Source: Ptychodera flava
Lineage: Eukaryota > Hemichordata > Enteropneusta > Ptychoderidae
Reading direction: 5' to 3'
DNA length: 64,000 nucleotides
Assembly (NCBI RefSeq): GCF_041260155.1
Contig: NC_091930.1
Coordinates: forward strand, 47,909,402 to 47,973,401
Below, one piece after another: positions 12,425 to 24,330 of the stretch. A program made the translations under genes and the position numbers. Under the pieces are notes generated by a model. It was not told the DNA's origin and did no database searches. It saw nothing but the letters and a program-made list of their open reading frames with translations. The first letter of the stretch is position 1; each line of letters starts with the position of its first letter.

Positions 12425-13900
12425 CATTTAATCAGTACCATATCAAATTGAATGTTAATGTTTCTTCATTATTACAGTTAATAATTTCGTTATTTAACAT
12501 GTATATTCTGAAATGTATCAGCCCGTAACCTATAAGGTTTCAAGTTAAAGAAAACGTGCCCAGGTCTCAAGCTTTAGCCAACAACTGTTTTCAGGCACAC
12601 CGCTCAGTAAATCGGATCATTTCTTGTGAAGTGACACCTCATGTCAAAGATTTCGTTATAAAGATCTTCCATGTTTAAAAATATTGAAAATGTTGAGTTC
12701 CATTAAACTGTATAAAAACGTTAGCATGTCAAACAAGAGTAGGCTCTCTTCTCATTGATGCTTGATGACGCAATTTAATATTTATTGCCTGAATTTCATA
12801 GCCCCAGGTGACAAGAGCTTCGATATATATCCCACGGGGAAGAGACTGACGTAAATTCACGTGAGAATACCATATTTAAAGCGTAACGCACTGAAACGAC
12901 TGTTGTGATTGTAGACTAAACACTGTATGGGACACGTTCGCCGCGCGCTGTAATCTCACATCAAAGACTCAATTTGTTGCAAATGTTTAATTTTCTAATG
13001 ATAAGCAACATGAAGACTTGTCGAACTCTGCAAGACAAACCGGACACTCAATCAAATCCCACTGTAAAAGTTCAAGCTGTCGGATATGTTTCATGACTGT
13101 GTACGTAATTTATCTAGAACGATTAAATGGTGCTTGCATTCCAATACATATTATTTCTAAACATTAGTACGACTTGTAATAAAAATACTTTTTATGCCCC
13201 AAAACAGAGAACTGTGCCTGAAAATTCAGTGTCGCCATATTTTGCAATATAATGCGATCAATTCCGATTCAGAGTAACGTTAGACACATGTAAACAAAGT
13301 TAAAGATAATCAGGCAGGTGGTTTAAGAGAGCTCAACTATCTGTAACAACTTGTTGCTTGTGCAATATCATATCAACTCAAGTTTGAAATCCCTGAAGCA
13401 TTGTGACATGATACCAAGTTTTTACCTTGTCGACACAGCCTATGTGTAGAAAAAAGAGCTGTAATTGTTGAAACTTTAATTTAATTCTGAACTAAAATTC
13501 ATTGTCAACAATAACAATGGTCTTTACTTATGTACAGTCCATAATTACACGTAGAATACTGAGCATTTAGAATGCTATAGAGAGCAAGAGAAGCTCTGGC
13601 TGATACACTAAACCAGAATGCCGAAAAAGAATGGCCAAAAGTTAAACCTTATCCGACAGGTGACCGGCAAATTACAAAACGTAATCAATCTATTCAGATG
13701 AATGGAGATTTTTCTGTGTATAAAATCAGCAAATTTAGCACCGTCAACTGCTACATGTGGTGTTTGACAGGAGGGTAGGAATTTATGCTATATCGTTTAT
13801 TGACGCGGACAGAGGATTGAGATATATATGAGTTCATAATTCCAGAGGCAGTCACTCCTTCTGATCTGTGGTAACCCTGAGATGTCTAGTACGTTCCATG
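12425..13900. other. No gene or clear repeat recognised
   Basis: AT-rich sequence with short frames only. Confidence 0.35.
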
Positions 13901-13901
13901 A

Positions 13902-14914
13902 AGGGAGCGTTCAGTTTTTACGGCCTGGGGGGGGGGGGCGGCAAAATCTTGTCACCGGTGTTCAAAAAATATAGACCCCCCTGCATTTTTTGTGAAAAAA
14001 AGATGAACCCCCCTTTGTCAGACGAAAAAAATTGATGACCCCCCCCCCCTGAAAAATAACCAAAACCCATATGTCAAATTTACCCGCATGGTTTGGATTT
14101 GAACTCTGGTACGCGGCGCACTTTATTCATGTAGCAGAGATGCACGTGCACAAACTTCTCAGCCACATCCATTGAAACATCTGTTAATTAGGACGACTGT
14201 AAGGCAATTTTAACTTCATTTCCATAGACAACTCATGTCCATGGACATTGTATAAAGTTAACTTTATTGGAGTGGTTCGCCAAAGGCAGCCCTCCGGTTA
14301 AGAGGGTCATGGGCCATTACGTAAAGTCAACTTTATTCTAGTGGGCCACCAAAGGTGGCACGCCGGTAAAGAGGGTCGATCATGGCTATTGCATAAAGTA
14401 GACTTTACTGGACAGGGCCGCTGAAGGCGCGCAGCCATTACCATTATTCAGTGCGTGATCCCAGGGGTCCCTCAAAAATGTTTCTAATACAAGCCGCGGC
14501 TTCAATTGGGAATTTTACGGTAAATTGCTGTGGGGTATTACATAAAGTCAATTCATTGTAGTGGGGCGCCGCAGGCGGCCCGCCGGTAAAGAGGGTCAAT
14601 CATGGCCATTGCATGAAGTAAACCTAATTGGAGTGGGTCATCAAAGGCGTCTGCCCGTTAAAAGGGTCATGGGTAATACATAATGTATATTTATTGTAGT
14701 GGGCCACCGAAGGCGGCCCGCCGGTAAAGAGGGTCGATCATGGCCATGGCATAATGTGATTTATTGTTGGTATTATGTTTTTGAAAATGTGGTGACCCCC
14801 TTTCCTACCAGTGAAAAGCGATGACCCCCCTTTGCGGATTCCAAAATTACGATGACCCCCCCCCCCCCCTGGATTTTGCCCCCCCCCCCCGGCCGTAAAA
14901 ACTGAACGGTCCCT
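13902..14914. mobile_element. TIR element with G/C homopolymer tracts and internal tandem repeats
   Basis: The left end AGGGAGCGTTCAGTTTTTAC (then GGCC and a G run) is mirrored at the right by a C run, GGCCGTAAAAACTGAACGGT and CCCT. Inside both ends are spaced blocks of ATGACCCCCC type. The centre (14245-14775) is a ~70 bp-period tandem array. Related fragments lie at 2731-2855 and 5491-5605. No transposase frame is present and I see no unambiguous target duplication, so the superfamily is unknown. Confidence 0.65.
14245..14775. repeat. ~70 bp tandem repeat inside the TIR element
   Basis: The core CATAAAGT(C/A)AACTTTATT recurs at about 14248, 14322, 14391, 14549, 14610, 14679 and 14751. It alternates with a GC-rich block resembling GGCCCGCCGGTAAAGAGGGT. 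Confidence 0.75.
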
Positions 14915-17275
14915 AATGGTTTAATAAGTAGGAACTGACATCGTGAATTTAACATTTCATGTTCTCTTGTCAGAATGTTCGCAGAAGTGCAGATGACGTA
15001 CTTCGTACGCAGGTCCCTGGTACGCAAACAATCTAGTGGATAGGTTGACATGAAATATTACCCAAGCTAATTATACAGGGTAAATTTCTGGTCGGAATGC
15101 TATTTTGTGCTCCATGCATACCCCTCATCATATATATTTATGCCTTTTCTGACCCCTTCTGATATTTCCGTCATTCTGATGAGGTAGTATTTGGCATGCG
15201 CACTGTCTTGAGGTCACCGTTTTACGGTAGTATGTTCTTATAATTCTCCATTTCGTGTTCATAGGTGTCTTTGCAAACGATTTTCTCCAGTACTGCATTG
15301 TGGTTTTCGGATTTCAGCTTATTGTAGATACTGATTAGAGTTCTGACGATAACAAACAAAACAGGACTCACCTAGTTGCAGACCACTGATAACGGGTGAA
15401 TTGATAAACGTATAGGGTGCATAAATCTTGTGTATGCGATGGTAGGAAAACGACTTCAATTTATATCACACTTGACAACAGGGCCTGGCTGACCGCTGCA
15501 CTGACAAGACGTTGAATAGTGAACGAACAAATTGTATTGAAATGCCAAATACGTCCTCATTTACTAATCCTCACTGTAATTAAATGAACTCCTTTACTTT
15601 GAACTACCACCACTGACATTCACATGCAATAGACAGAAAGCTCTCTCCATCAATTTTAGACCATGATATTGTATGCAGAGGCAGTAAAACAGTAAAATAT
15701 GATTCTTAATGAAAATTCGTCCACAAGGCTTTTAAAGAAATCGAACAAAATGTTTCATGTCAATATGTATGATAGGAACACAGGTATAGTATATGTAAAC
15801 TTTTAATGCATAGGTATCGCCCATCCTCCATAGCCCCATTTCAAGCCTTTAGGCTTAGTGTAACCTTTTACAAAACTGGGAAGAAAAAACTGTTTTATTA
15901 TTCGTTCTTCGTTCGTTCAACTACTTACTAAAGTAAATGTTCTATAATTTTATTCACCAATTATTCGGGAAAATATTCAGCCCTACAACAAGACTTAGCA
16001 AACTGTAAACCAAATAACTGAACATTCTTAAAACTTTCTTCAGTATTCACAACTGTCGTTGAAACTAATTTTCTCCGGTTAAGTCGTGTGGCATTCGCAG
16101 CGGCTGATTAGAGACCCGACGAAAATAAAGTTTACATTCTAGGACTTATCAGGACACTAACCACTGCTAGTATTCTGCTGGAGAGTGAGTACACATACAT
16201 CTTGCTAACAAAACTATGCAGCAGTAGAAGTAGCACTTCCACCTAACTTAGACTTGGCAGCAATCCCACAGTGGTCTTGGCACTGACTACACGACCATTC
16301 ACTGACTTTTCCTGAGCGCTCCTGTAGAATTAAACTCCTTCAATTTTATTACTCATCGAGTAAGCGAAAGCTAGCTTTTATATCGCATCATATGTGGAAG
16401 GCACAATATCTGTAATGAAATCAGTTCCTACTAAAGGCATTCAAGGACATTGAATATTACGTCCAATGCTCAACCATGTCTACAGTTATTTTCCATATCA
16501 GCTTGTTTTAAGGCAGTATGGCGCCACGAAAATGAAAGCTTTCAACTTTTGCTCAAACTTTTTTTCAAGCAAACTTTAAACCATTCTCTTTCAAAGCGAG
16601 AACAAAAATCGGGGTCACCGTGCAAATTTTGGTACTGGAGATATAAATTACCCGAGATTTACTGATATTTGAAATTCAAAATGGCCACCATCCCTATCTT
16701 ATCTCTACTATGATGGGTTAAAATATAATTTTCGAATTTCAGAAAAATAAGCCGATGGAAACTTTATTTACTGATGACTTCAAAATGGGTCCCCACAAGT
16801 GGTAAAGCAAACACAAAAAGAATATTGTAAACTTTTGAGAGTCCAAATATCTGTCCGAATATCTGTTCCCATCGATCGTTCTGGTTATTTACCAAACTTT
16901 TGATCATTACCAACTTAAGCCTAGTTTAGCCTAGTTTGAAAAACAAAACATATGATAAAATTAGTGACTTTAACACATTTATACTTGGACTGATTGAAGA
17001 AGGAATAATAGAAATAACAAAATGGATCATTATTGCATGCAGAATGAAACGGACCTACGTTTTTTGCTTTCCAACTCCTTATGAAAATCTGCAAGTACTT
17101 TGTGTTTGTATATAGATTGTTATATACTTACGGGTAAACGTTAGTTCCCATTTTCACTTACTTAACAATTTGACTACCATGAAATGCGTTCATTAGCACC
17201 GCTTCTTCAAACGAAAGATTAGGGCAATTTTAAAGTTAGAGTTAATGGCGTTATATCACTCTGCTTATTATCTAG
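14915..17275. other. About 2.3 kb without a recognised gene
   Basis: No supportable exon, tRNA or repeat identified. It may be intron or 5' flank of the exons that follow. Confidence 0.35.
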
Positions 17276-17423
17276 ACACAATGGCAGAAATTTCAGCGGT
17301 GGAAGTGGCTACAGTGACGATGGAGGAAACCGATTAGAGAGGAAAAGCGAAAGAGATGGAGACGAAGGCCAAAACGATAAAAATGCCAACGAAGAGGGCG
17401 GCAAAGCTCGGCAGGATGTGCAA
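17276..17423 (+). CDS. Predicted polar linker exon
   Basis: It lies between a pyrimidine-containing acceptor (TTATCTAG) and a donor GTATGTGAG. The open frame of 49 codons is rich in Gly, Ser, Asn, Asp, Glu, Lys and Arg (for example GGSGYSDDGG, then a charged run ending GGKARQDVQ), typical of a disordered linker. It ends in phase 0, the same phase as the acceptor at 18060. An ATG in another frame at 17281 gives only a short peptide. The assignment to the same gene as the GT-like exon is inference from order, strand and phase. Confidence 0.35.
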
Positions 17424-18059
17424 GTATGTGAGATTAATATCTCTCGTGCGAAAACGGTTCCACAGCCAGTTCAAAAACCATTATTCTAATCGAACAAATA
17501 GTAGGCTACGTTCGGATGAACAATATTTTCCTTTGTTTATAAATAAGTCTTCAAAACTCTGAGTGCAATGCGCTATTGGATAAAAGGTAAACGTAATTTA
17601 AAACGATAAGCACATAATTGATAATACAGAGCAGAATATTATATATTGCCACTCTACCTAGTTGGAAACAGACTAGTGTATCTTTAAAACATGTGTAACA
17701 AACATAGATTTGTATAAGATGAATAACAACACAATGATATTAATGATATCCCTTTTGCACTATAATTTAAACCCTAACATGTCAAAGTCTTTAAACACTT
17801 GCACCTTCCAGAAGCAATATTTTCAACTTTGGCATTACTTTCCGTCAAATCACATTTGGTCATAGGCTTACAAAGGTAGATTTGACGTTTATTCTAAATG
17901 CAACACATAAACATTTTGACTGTGAATACCAGTTCATAACTGATCATATTCCTTGCAGAGTAATTGTTGTTTTCATGAGTATTAAGAAGAAATCATTCTC
18001 GTTACAAGTTTACCATGAAAGCCCCCGTCTTCACTAACTTTATTTCCGCTTTTTCACAG

Positions 18060-18206
18060 AAACTTGATGTGGAAATACTTCAACCAGCAGCTCTGATTGT
18101 GATGGAGAAATGGGGCGCTCCGATCCATGGTGGCATTGCAGCTGCGTTGTACCTGCTAATTGGTCTGCTGAAAATGTGGGGATTTGTATTCATTGTACAG
18201 TTTTAG
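18060..18206 (+). CDS. Predicted exon with hydrophobic helix
   Basis: After a good acceptor (CCGCTTTTTCACAG) comes a phase-0 frame beginning KLDVEILQPAALIVMEKWGA. It continues into a strongly hydrophobic Ala/Leu/Ile helix around GGIAAALYLLIGLL and reaches a stop at 18204. Possible donors just before the stop (GTGGGG, GTATTC, GTACAG) are weak, so the true 3' border is uncertain. The helix could be a membrane segment or the buried core of a helical domain. It precedes the GT-like exon and matches the exon at 17276 in phase. Confidence 0.3.
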   Translation, partial: KLDVEILQPAALIVMEKWGAPIHGGIAAALYLLIGLLKMWGFVFIVQF

Positions 18207-18404
18207 AAGCAGACGATAGAACAGTGAGCGAAGCTAAACGTCTTGGAGTGAATTGATTTTACCGCAGAGAAAGATCCACTATACCATATTAAAACCAAAT
18301 TACATCTGGTTGCTAGCATATAAAGAATTCTTCCCGGAATTCAACAATATTAAAACTTGAAATTAGTTTTCGGGTTTGCAATAGTTTCTGCATCAGTCGC
18401 ACAG

Positions 18405-19280
18405 GACATAACAAAAAGTGTATCATCCGATGCGAAATATTTCCATGTCAATCTATGGTGTCCGGACGAATTAACCTGCGATATGTTTCCGTATGACAAA
18501 GAAGTCTTCAAACAAAATTATGATTTGTTGGATTACCAAAATATGTGCGCTGATGCTGTGTTGTCAGTTGGGTATAAAACATTTGAATACTTTGACGACA
18601 GACTTGGTGATAGTTTAAATATGCATTTTCTGTTATTACCCCTACCAGAAAATATATATTTTAGAATACCCACCAGTAAGAAGGTACCCAAAAGGCGCAA
18701 TTTCCAAATTTTGACCCCCATTGAAAACAGCTACGTCTCGGAAATGACATATACTGATATTGTTCCAAGTGCCATGAATTTGGTCGCCGAGAGTTACGAA
18801 AATTTCGGAGAACCACCAAAATGGAAAATTCTGTGCATGAAAAAGCACGACGATGACGCCGTCGTTAAGCTTTTGAAGCCACATCGAAAGCTTCAAATTC
18901 TTGTTGACGGCTTTACAAAATGTAATCTGCCGAAGGAAGTTGGTTTTTCACATCTTATAATATTGTCACCGCGTTCAATCGATTCTCTAAATGTTATCCT
19001 TGCAACAATAGCCAGGGGGAAACCAATTATTGTTGCCAGTGAATCAGAAGGAGATCATTTCATAAGCAAATATTTCCCTCTTCTTCGTGACAACATGGTT
19101 GTTGATATGCGTGGCAACCCAGATATGTTAAAGGAAAAAATAATCACCATTATCGAAGATTATGAAAACTATCTAGATAAGGCATCACAGGTTAGAGAGA
19201 CCATGAGGACTGAAGTGGTGAAACAAGTTGAAAAAACAAACTCGAAGTTGTTGAATGGAATACAAACTACGTTCAGATAG
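18405..19280 (+). CDS. Glycosyltransferase-B (GT4)-like domain exon, probably catalytically dead
   Basis: The frame is open from 18354. The best acceptor is at 18404 (pyrimidine-rich, ending CGCACAG, phase 0); the stop is TAG at 19278-19280. The N-terminal half resembles the first Rossmann lobe of GT4-type proteins in invertebrate multidomain proteins (ADAVLSVGYKTFEYF, then PLPENIYF). The C-terminal half keeps the nucleotide-sugar lobe pattern: LIILSPRSIDSLNVILA, GKPIIVASESEGDHF, FPLLRDNMVV, then a helical tail with EIITIIEDYE-like periodicity. In active GT4 enzymes an E-x7-E motif lies at the SIDSLNVILAT position. Here the acidic pair is not preserved (Asp, then Thr), so a binding or scaffolding role is more likely. 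The family call is from memory. A donor (GTAGGT) at 19314 lies past the stop. Confidence 0.55.
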   Translation, partial: DITKSVSSDAKYFHVNLWCPDELTCDMFPYDKEVFKQNYDLLDYQNMCADAVLSVGYKTFEYFDDRLGDSLNMHFLLLPLPENIYFRIPTSKKVPKRRNFQILTPIENSYVSEMTYTDIVPSAMNLVAESYENFGEPPKWKILCMKKHDDDAVVKLLKPHRKLQILVDGFTKCNLPKEVGFSHLIILSPRSIDSLNVILATIARGKPIIVASESEGDHFISKYFPLLRDNMVVDMRGNPDMLKEKIITIIEDYENYLDKASQVRETMRTEVVKQVEKTNSKLLNGIQTTFR

Positions 19281-19314
19281 CAAAACGCAGTATCGGTCAC
19301 TTTTCAATAAAAGG

Positions 19315-20375
19315 TAGGTACTGTTTACATGGTAGCGTGTTATACCGCGGTGTTTGGTTATGCGTGATTGAATCTTTGGTAGTTTTTAGAATTCATCAAC
19401 TTCCTGAGGAAACGCCTTATTAAAATGAATAAAGCATGTGATCGACTTTTTGAAAGGTTCGGTTTGCACATATAGTGACGATAACACACAAAACATTACT
19501 AAAGGTAGAATGCGCCACGGGGAGTGACATTCGGACTTTTAAAACGTTTTCCATTTCTTTTCTGAGCTACCACTTATGGCGGTTATTTCAAAGCTCTTGG
19601 TATAAGATATTGATATAAGAAAAGTTTTCAACGTCTTAGTTTTTCGGAAATCCAAAATTTTATTTTTCTTCATACAGTGTTAACACAGGGAATTTCATAT
19701 ATCGGTAAATCTTGGGTAAATTTTCTGTTAAACAAGGAGAACTTCTCCCGGATGCGTCAGAGTCGCTGTTAGTCTTTGAATGGGTAATAGACCATGATAA
19801 AATGTTTGTCCAAAACAAATACATATATATGCACACATTGTTTAACAGCCTATTGATACAACTTTAATATGTCATGCATAGCCAGTATGTGTTAGGTTTA
19901 CATTTACTCTTTGGAGGCAATTCAACAATGGTTGACTATCAAGAGGTTGACTTAAAGTTGTCGCTATACGAAATAATGCAATTTCCCACTACACTTTATT
20001 ATATAGCACTCTCTAATCAATGTACCGAAAACTTTAAGTAAAATTAATGAAAGTTCTGAGCTGTATGAACAGTTTAAATTTTCTTCAGCTATTGTCAGGG
20101 CTCAAAAGTGAATTCAAATATTGAGCATTTGTGTTTGCAATAACAATATAACATTTGAAAATTTGGCCTTCTCCCAACACAAGGTTCAGAAAATGACCCT
20201 CTCCCTATTTGCCCCACCCATTCCCCTTATGATAAATGGAAGATCCCTTGAGCCAAGAGAAGTATTGGAGTCTGAATATATTTCTTTCTTTCTTCCTTTC
20301 TTTCTTTCGTACCCCACCTTAAAAACGCACTAAGATCAAGGTCAACTTCGTTCATTTCTTCTTCAGCACGTCTCG
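19315..20375. other. Intron or intergenic, nothing recognised
   Basis: Short frames only. A small TTTC run lies near 20280-20310. Confidence 0.35.
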
Positions 20376-20379
20376 TTAA

Positions 20380-20562
20380 AGGTACACAGTCACCTGTAAT
20401 CTAAATATGCCCATATATGGTCAAAGGGGCGTTCCTTGGTATTCAAATGCCCATGTGAGGGCGGTCTTTTTAAAAGCGGCCACCCGCTTTAAATCTGTGA
20501 TTGGTTAGATTTTCTCTTTCCTTGGTAACTGTGGCAAAATTGGAACAGGTGACAGTATTCCT
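20380..20562. mobile_element. Kolobok-like MITE with TTAA target sites
   Basis: The ends AGGTACACAGTCACCTGT and ACAGGTGACAGTATTCCT are inverted copies, each flanked by TTAA (20376-20379 and 20563-20566). TTAA duplication with AG/CT ends fits Kolobok better than piggyBac. Length 183 bp, non-coding. Confidence 0.7.
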
Positions 20563-20640
20563 TTAATATGCATTCTGTACTAACCCACTTTTATGCTTTG
20601 CATTTACGTTCTTGTCTTTTGTGTTGGTTTGACACTGTAG

Positions 20641-20721
20641 AAACCGATGACGCACGCACGAACAGCACTCGATCCACTTCAACAAATGACCCAAGTTCAT
20701 CTCGAGATCAGCGGGATTACG
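20641..20721 (+). CDS. Predicted Ser/Thr/Asp-rich linker exon
   Basis: An 81 bp frame between acceptor GACACTGTAG and donor GTAGGT, symmetric phase 1-1. The peptide is polar and probably disordered (TDDARTNSTRSTST, NDPSSSRDQRDY). Its final G joins in frame to the next predicted exon at 21421, which begins with two bases. Exons of this type link domains in multidomain receptors. Confidence 0.45.
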
Positions 20722-21420
20722 GTAGGTACAAAGATAAGGTGATCATATGCATTCAGAATTTCGCCACACTAGAAAAAGCACATACCCGAAAATATTTCCG
20801 TGGAAATCTCAAAAAACAAAACGCTAATGTTCACAAAAACAATTAGGGGTGGACTGGAGGAATTCGGGGGGATTAGAAAATTTTTGGATAGTGGAGGGCG
20901 CGACTTGAAAGTTTTGCTCTGCCTACAGGGGGACCTGAAAAAGTTTTTGTTCCCCTTTCTACAATTTCTAGGTTTGGTGTTTAATTCAATAAAAAAATTT
21001 AATAACATTTCAATGTCATCCAATGGTTCTAATATTATTAATAATTAAACAGGTCTAGAACCATTTGTCACATTTCATTACTTTTGTATCGAAAAAAATC
21101 TAAAAAAAGCATGGGTTTTCGTAAACAAAACAAACAAGTGGGCCTAGTATCGGGGCAGAAGCTGCAACTGTTTATTTTTTCATATTTCTATTCAGTATAT
21201 CAAATACAGTTTCTTGCTGTCTCTCTGCAACATGCTGAAACACAATATTCCTGTTGACAAAAGCCTGCATATATAAATAATCGCGTGATAATTGAATTAG
21301 AATCCAGGCTGAAAGTCATTTGTCAATGATACATGCAGGGTACTTATTCAAGGGCTGTGTTCGCAAGCTGAATTTATAAACTGAACAAAATTATTGTCAA
21401 AATCATCAAAGTTAATACAG

Positions 21421-21584
21421 CTACTGGCCTGGGCAGTGACAGAGATAGCTCTGACTATGAAGTAGCTGAAGAAGAGTTTGGGTCATGTGACGCTCATGAC
21501 AGTGAAACATACTTATACACAAGATCAAGCCAGAAAGCAACACATGGAAGACCAGGAGACTTGAAAGTTATCAAAGATTTTTGA
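21421..21584 (+). CDS. Predicted acidic exon ending in a stop
   Basis: After the acceptor TTAATACAG, two bases complete the codon left by the exon at 20641-20721. Then 53 codons follow to TGA at 21582. The peptide is acidic and polar (GLGSDRDSSDYEVAEEEFGS), then more basic (TRSSQKATHGRPGD). This could be the C-terminus of the gene that contains the GT-like exon, or an alternative last exon before the TRADD-N-like exon. Confidence 0.4.
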
Positions 21585-22744
21585 ATTCTGGCATTATATG
21601 AGAATAATCAAATAATAATCGGGTCACCATGCTTTATTTTCTAAATTTTCACTTTTTCATCATAAAATAACAACAGTAAAACTTTATACAGCAAAGACTC
21701 TAATTTAAATGACAAAATGTGTGACTAAGTGGAATTATTTTAATTTTACCAAATGTATCCTTGTTACACCAAACATTTCAGAGATTAAAACATTTATTTG
21801 ATGGAATATTGTAACCTTCAAGTATTGTCTAGTTTGTAAAACTTTAATAAGTAGCATCTTATTTAGCCAGGAATTCACAATTTGCATACTCTCTCGTGAT
21901 CGTCATTTTGTGTGCTCTTCAGAAGGTGCCACTGGCCTGGCCAGAGTTGGATTAGCTCAACTCTTCTTTGACTGATAAATCAAAAAAGTCTACTGGTGTG
22001 TTTAAAAGTGAATCAATTTAAGAATTTGCCTAGGAATATGGCTCTACAAAGTGCCAATTACAGGTAGTGTTAAACATCTGCGAGCAGAACTACCCAATAC
22101 ATGTTTACTTTTTTGCTTGCATCCATAATAAATATGCGGCTGTATGAGAGTAGGGGGCTTGAACATTTTTGATCATGTAGACGGGAAGGTCTTGGAACTT
22201 TTGAGGGTATTTTATGATGAAAAAAAAAAATTTCAATCGCTATTCTTCAACCCCCCCCCCCCGCCATTATATGTGAAAGCAGCCTAATACATCCTTTCAG
22301 TCTCAGTTTGACGAGCACCACCTTCCTCTACGGACAGGAAAATAAACACAATATCCAAGGCTATGAAAGATCGCGAGAATTTCTCTTGAAGTGGATGATG
22401 TAACAAAAACACACGTCATCTTACATTGATGACGACATTTTTTTGTTTCAGTGACAATACACCTGTTACAAGCTAGGTGTATCAGCCGCACGACACTCAA
22501 GCGCTGACATTAATTTACAATTTCATCTTCATAAACAGGAAGCATGCAATTAAAGGAAAACTCATCACCGTGCTCTTGTTTTCAAAGATATCCAGACAGC
22601 CTTATTAGAAGTTAGCTTAATCTGATCATGCTGTCAATAGTTCAATTTTAGCGCTATCTACTAAGTGTTACAAAAAATTTCATGTTGTCCTAAAATTTAT
22701 GTGATCATATATATTGAAAAAACTCTCTATTTCTCTAATCGTAG
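21585..22744. other. No gene recognised; degenerate homopolymer-bearing repeat
   Basis: Around 22140-22262 a G run, an A run and a C run resemble a decayed member of the C/G-tract element family. The rest shows nothing supportable. Confidence 0.35.
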
Positions 22745-23130
22745 GGACACTCACTGTCCAAATCGATGCGGCACATGGCAATGCCTATGCAGTTCATCGA
22801 TGGAAGATGTTACTAATCGTTTCTACGAAGCAGAAGGAAACAGGCCAGCAAACGAAGGGGCTGGGAAAATTTTGATCTGTACACACGGTGGTGTCGACGT
22901 TAAGAAAGTTGAGCAAGGCAGTCTGAAATATATGACAACGTGCGGATCGATAGAAGCTCTAGAAGCCCTGTGGAATGAGTACATCAGTGGACGCCTTGAC
23001 AAAACCATTCATTCTACAATCATCACAGAAACACTACTCGGCAAGATTCAAGCTCACTACTCAACCCTTGATATCTACATTCCAGTACAGGAGTATTTAC
23101 TCTGCAAGAGGGAAATACCACTGATCACGG
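22745..23130 (+). CDS. TRADD-N-like domain exon
   Basis: The frame is open across the exon and ends in G before a GTAATA donor (phase 1), which joins in frame to the exon at 23865. The 5' border is uncertain: CGTAG at 22744 and TGCAG at 22794 are candidates, both phase 2. The order DVTNRFYEAEGN, KVEQGSLKYM, CGSIEALEALWNEYISGRLD, TIITETLLG matches the pattern I associate with TRADD-N-like adaptor domains of invertebrate STAND/NLR-like and GT-bearing proteins: an NRFYE-type helix, a short beta strand, then EALW..Y.SG.L. Such domains are thought to bring partners together in death or invader-sensing complexes. The GT-like exon upstream on the same strand supports this reading, but no alignment was possible. 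Confidence 0.5.
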
Positions 23131-23864
23131 GTAATAATTACATTTAATTTTATTTTATCTCCAATGACGATGATATAGTTCTGCAATGAACGTTTCTATG
23201 GCCGAACAGGTTTGGAGAGGGGTCGTGTGTGTGGCACACAAGCGTGGAGCCATACATACATTTTAATAATTGTCATTAAACAACTTTTCTGCACCAGTGT
23301 TGCAGCCAAGATTTTTAAACCTGTCCCACTACCGTTAATTTTTGAGGAAATTTTGCACATTTTGGGGACAACAGTTGTCAATTGTCAATCAAATTTTGTT
23401 TCGTGATTGTAACAAATTGCATGTAGTTTCGACGGGCGCGTCCTGGCTGCAACACTGCTGCACTCATTTTCTTCTGCATATCCAATCAATATAATAGACG
23501 TTCTCATCGGGAAAACCACTTTACATTGTCCCTGATCAATTAGATGTTTGGTTGTGAAGTAAATAACTTTGGAATTATACTAAATTCGGAAACTTTTGTC
23601 TATACGATATCAGCAGATGGCTTTATAATGGCCAAGGTACTGGTACTACGTTTTTACCTTGGTAATAGTTGCTATTTTATGTAGTATGAAACTTAGCATT
23701 ATTAAAGGGAAAAATGCACAGAAACAGAAATACTGTCACAAATAGATAGGCATGCACAGCCACCGAATACTAAATCTCACTTTAAAATGATACAATACTG
23801 TTCCTCTTTTACCAAGAATACCCAACTTCGATATACTTGACCACGTGGTTTTAATTTATCACAG

Positions 23865-24301
23865 GTTCAGTCCAAACGCCATCTCGTCGGCGTAGTGTCG
23901 GTGCAATAACTGAGCTCCAGGCTACACCGCGAGAGAATGTTACCAGGGAGCATACTGTGAACAGTCTAAATCTGACCCTGTCACAGATGCAATTACAGGG
24001 CAGCAAGGGCAACACTGGATTACTGAGTAGAGACGACTTCCATATTGAGGAATTACGCCATCACCGGACAATCTTTGATACAAGGCATGAAAAAGTCAGA
24101 CTGGATGTCCAAGTCCACAGAGGAAAACTCGGACGGTCACAGAGTAAAAAGGACCAATTCATGATGACTCTAGACACCGAAATCAGCTCCTCCTATAAAC
24201 AGGCAAATGACACAGTCTCTGAGTTTGTTCACCTGAAAGTACATTCCGGTCAATACTCCAGTCCGCGCAAAGCAGTCCTACATGAAGCTGGACAAAACTG
24301 A
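23865..24301 (+). CDS. Linker exon following the TRADD-N-like domain
   Basis: The acceptor TTATCACAG is followed by a frame entering in the phase left by 23130. About 145 codons run to TGA at 24299-24301. The N-terminal part is basic and Ser/Thr-rich (QTPSRRRSVGAITELQ). The rest is charged with short helical stretches, for example LNLTLSQMQLQGSKGN and RLDVQVHRGKLGRSQ. No domain recognised. A donor-like GT at 24239 could end it earlier. Confidence 0.45.
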
Positions 24302-24330
24302 TGATGCAGAAGGAATTTGCCATCAGCCAG

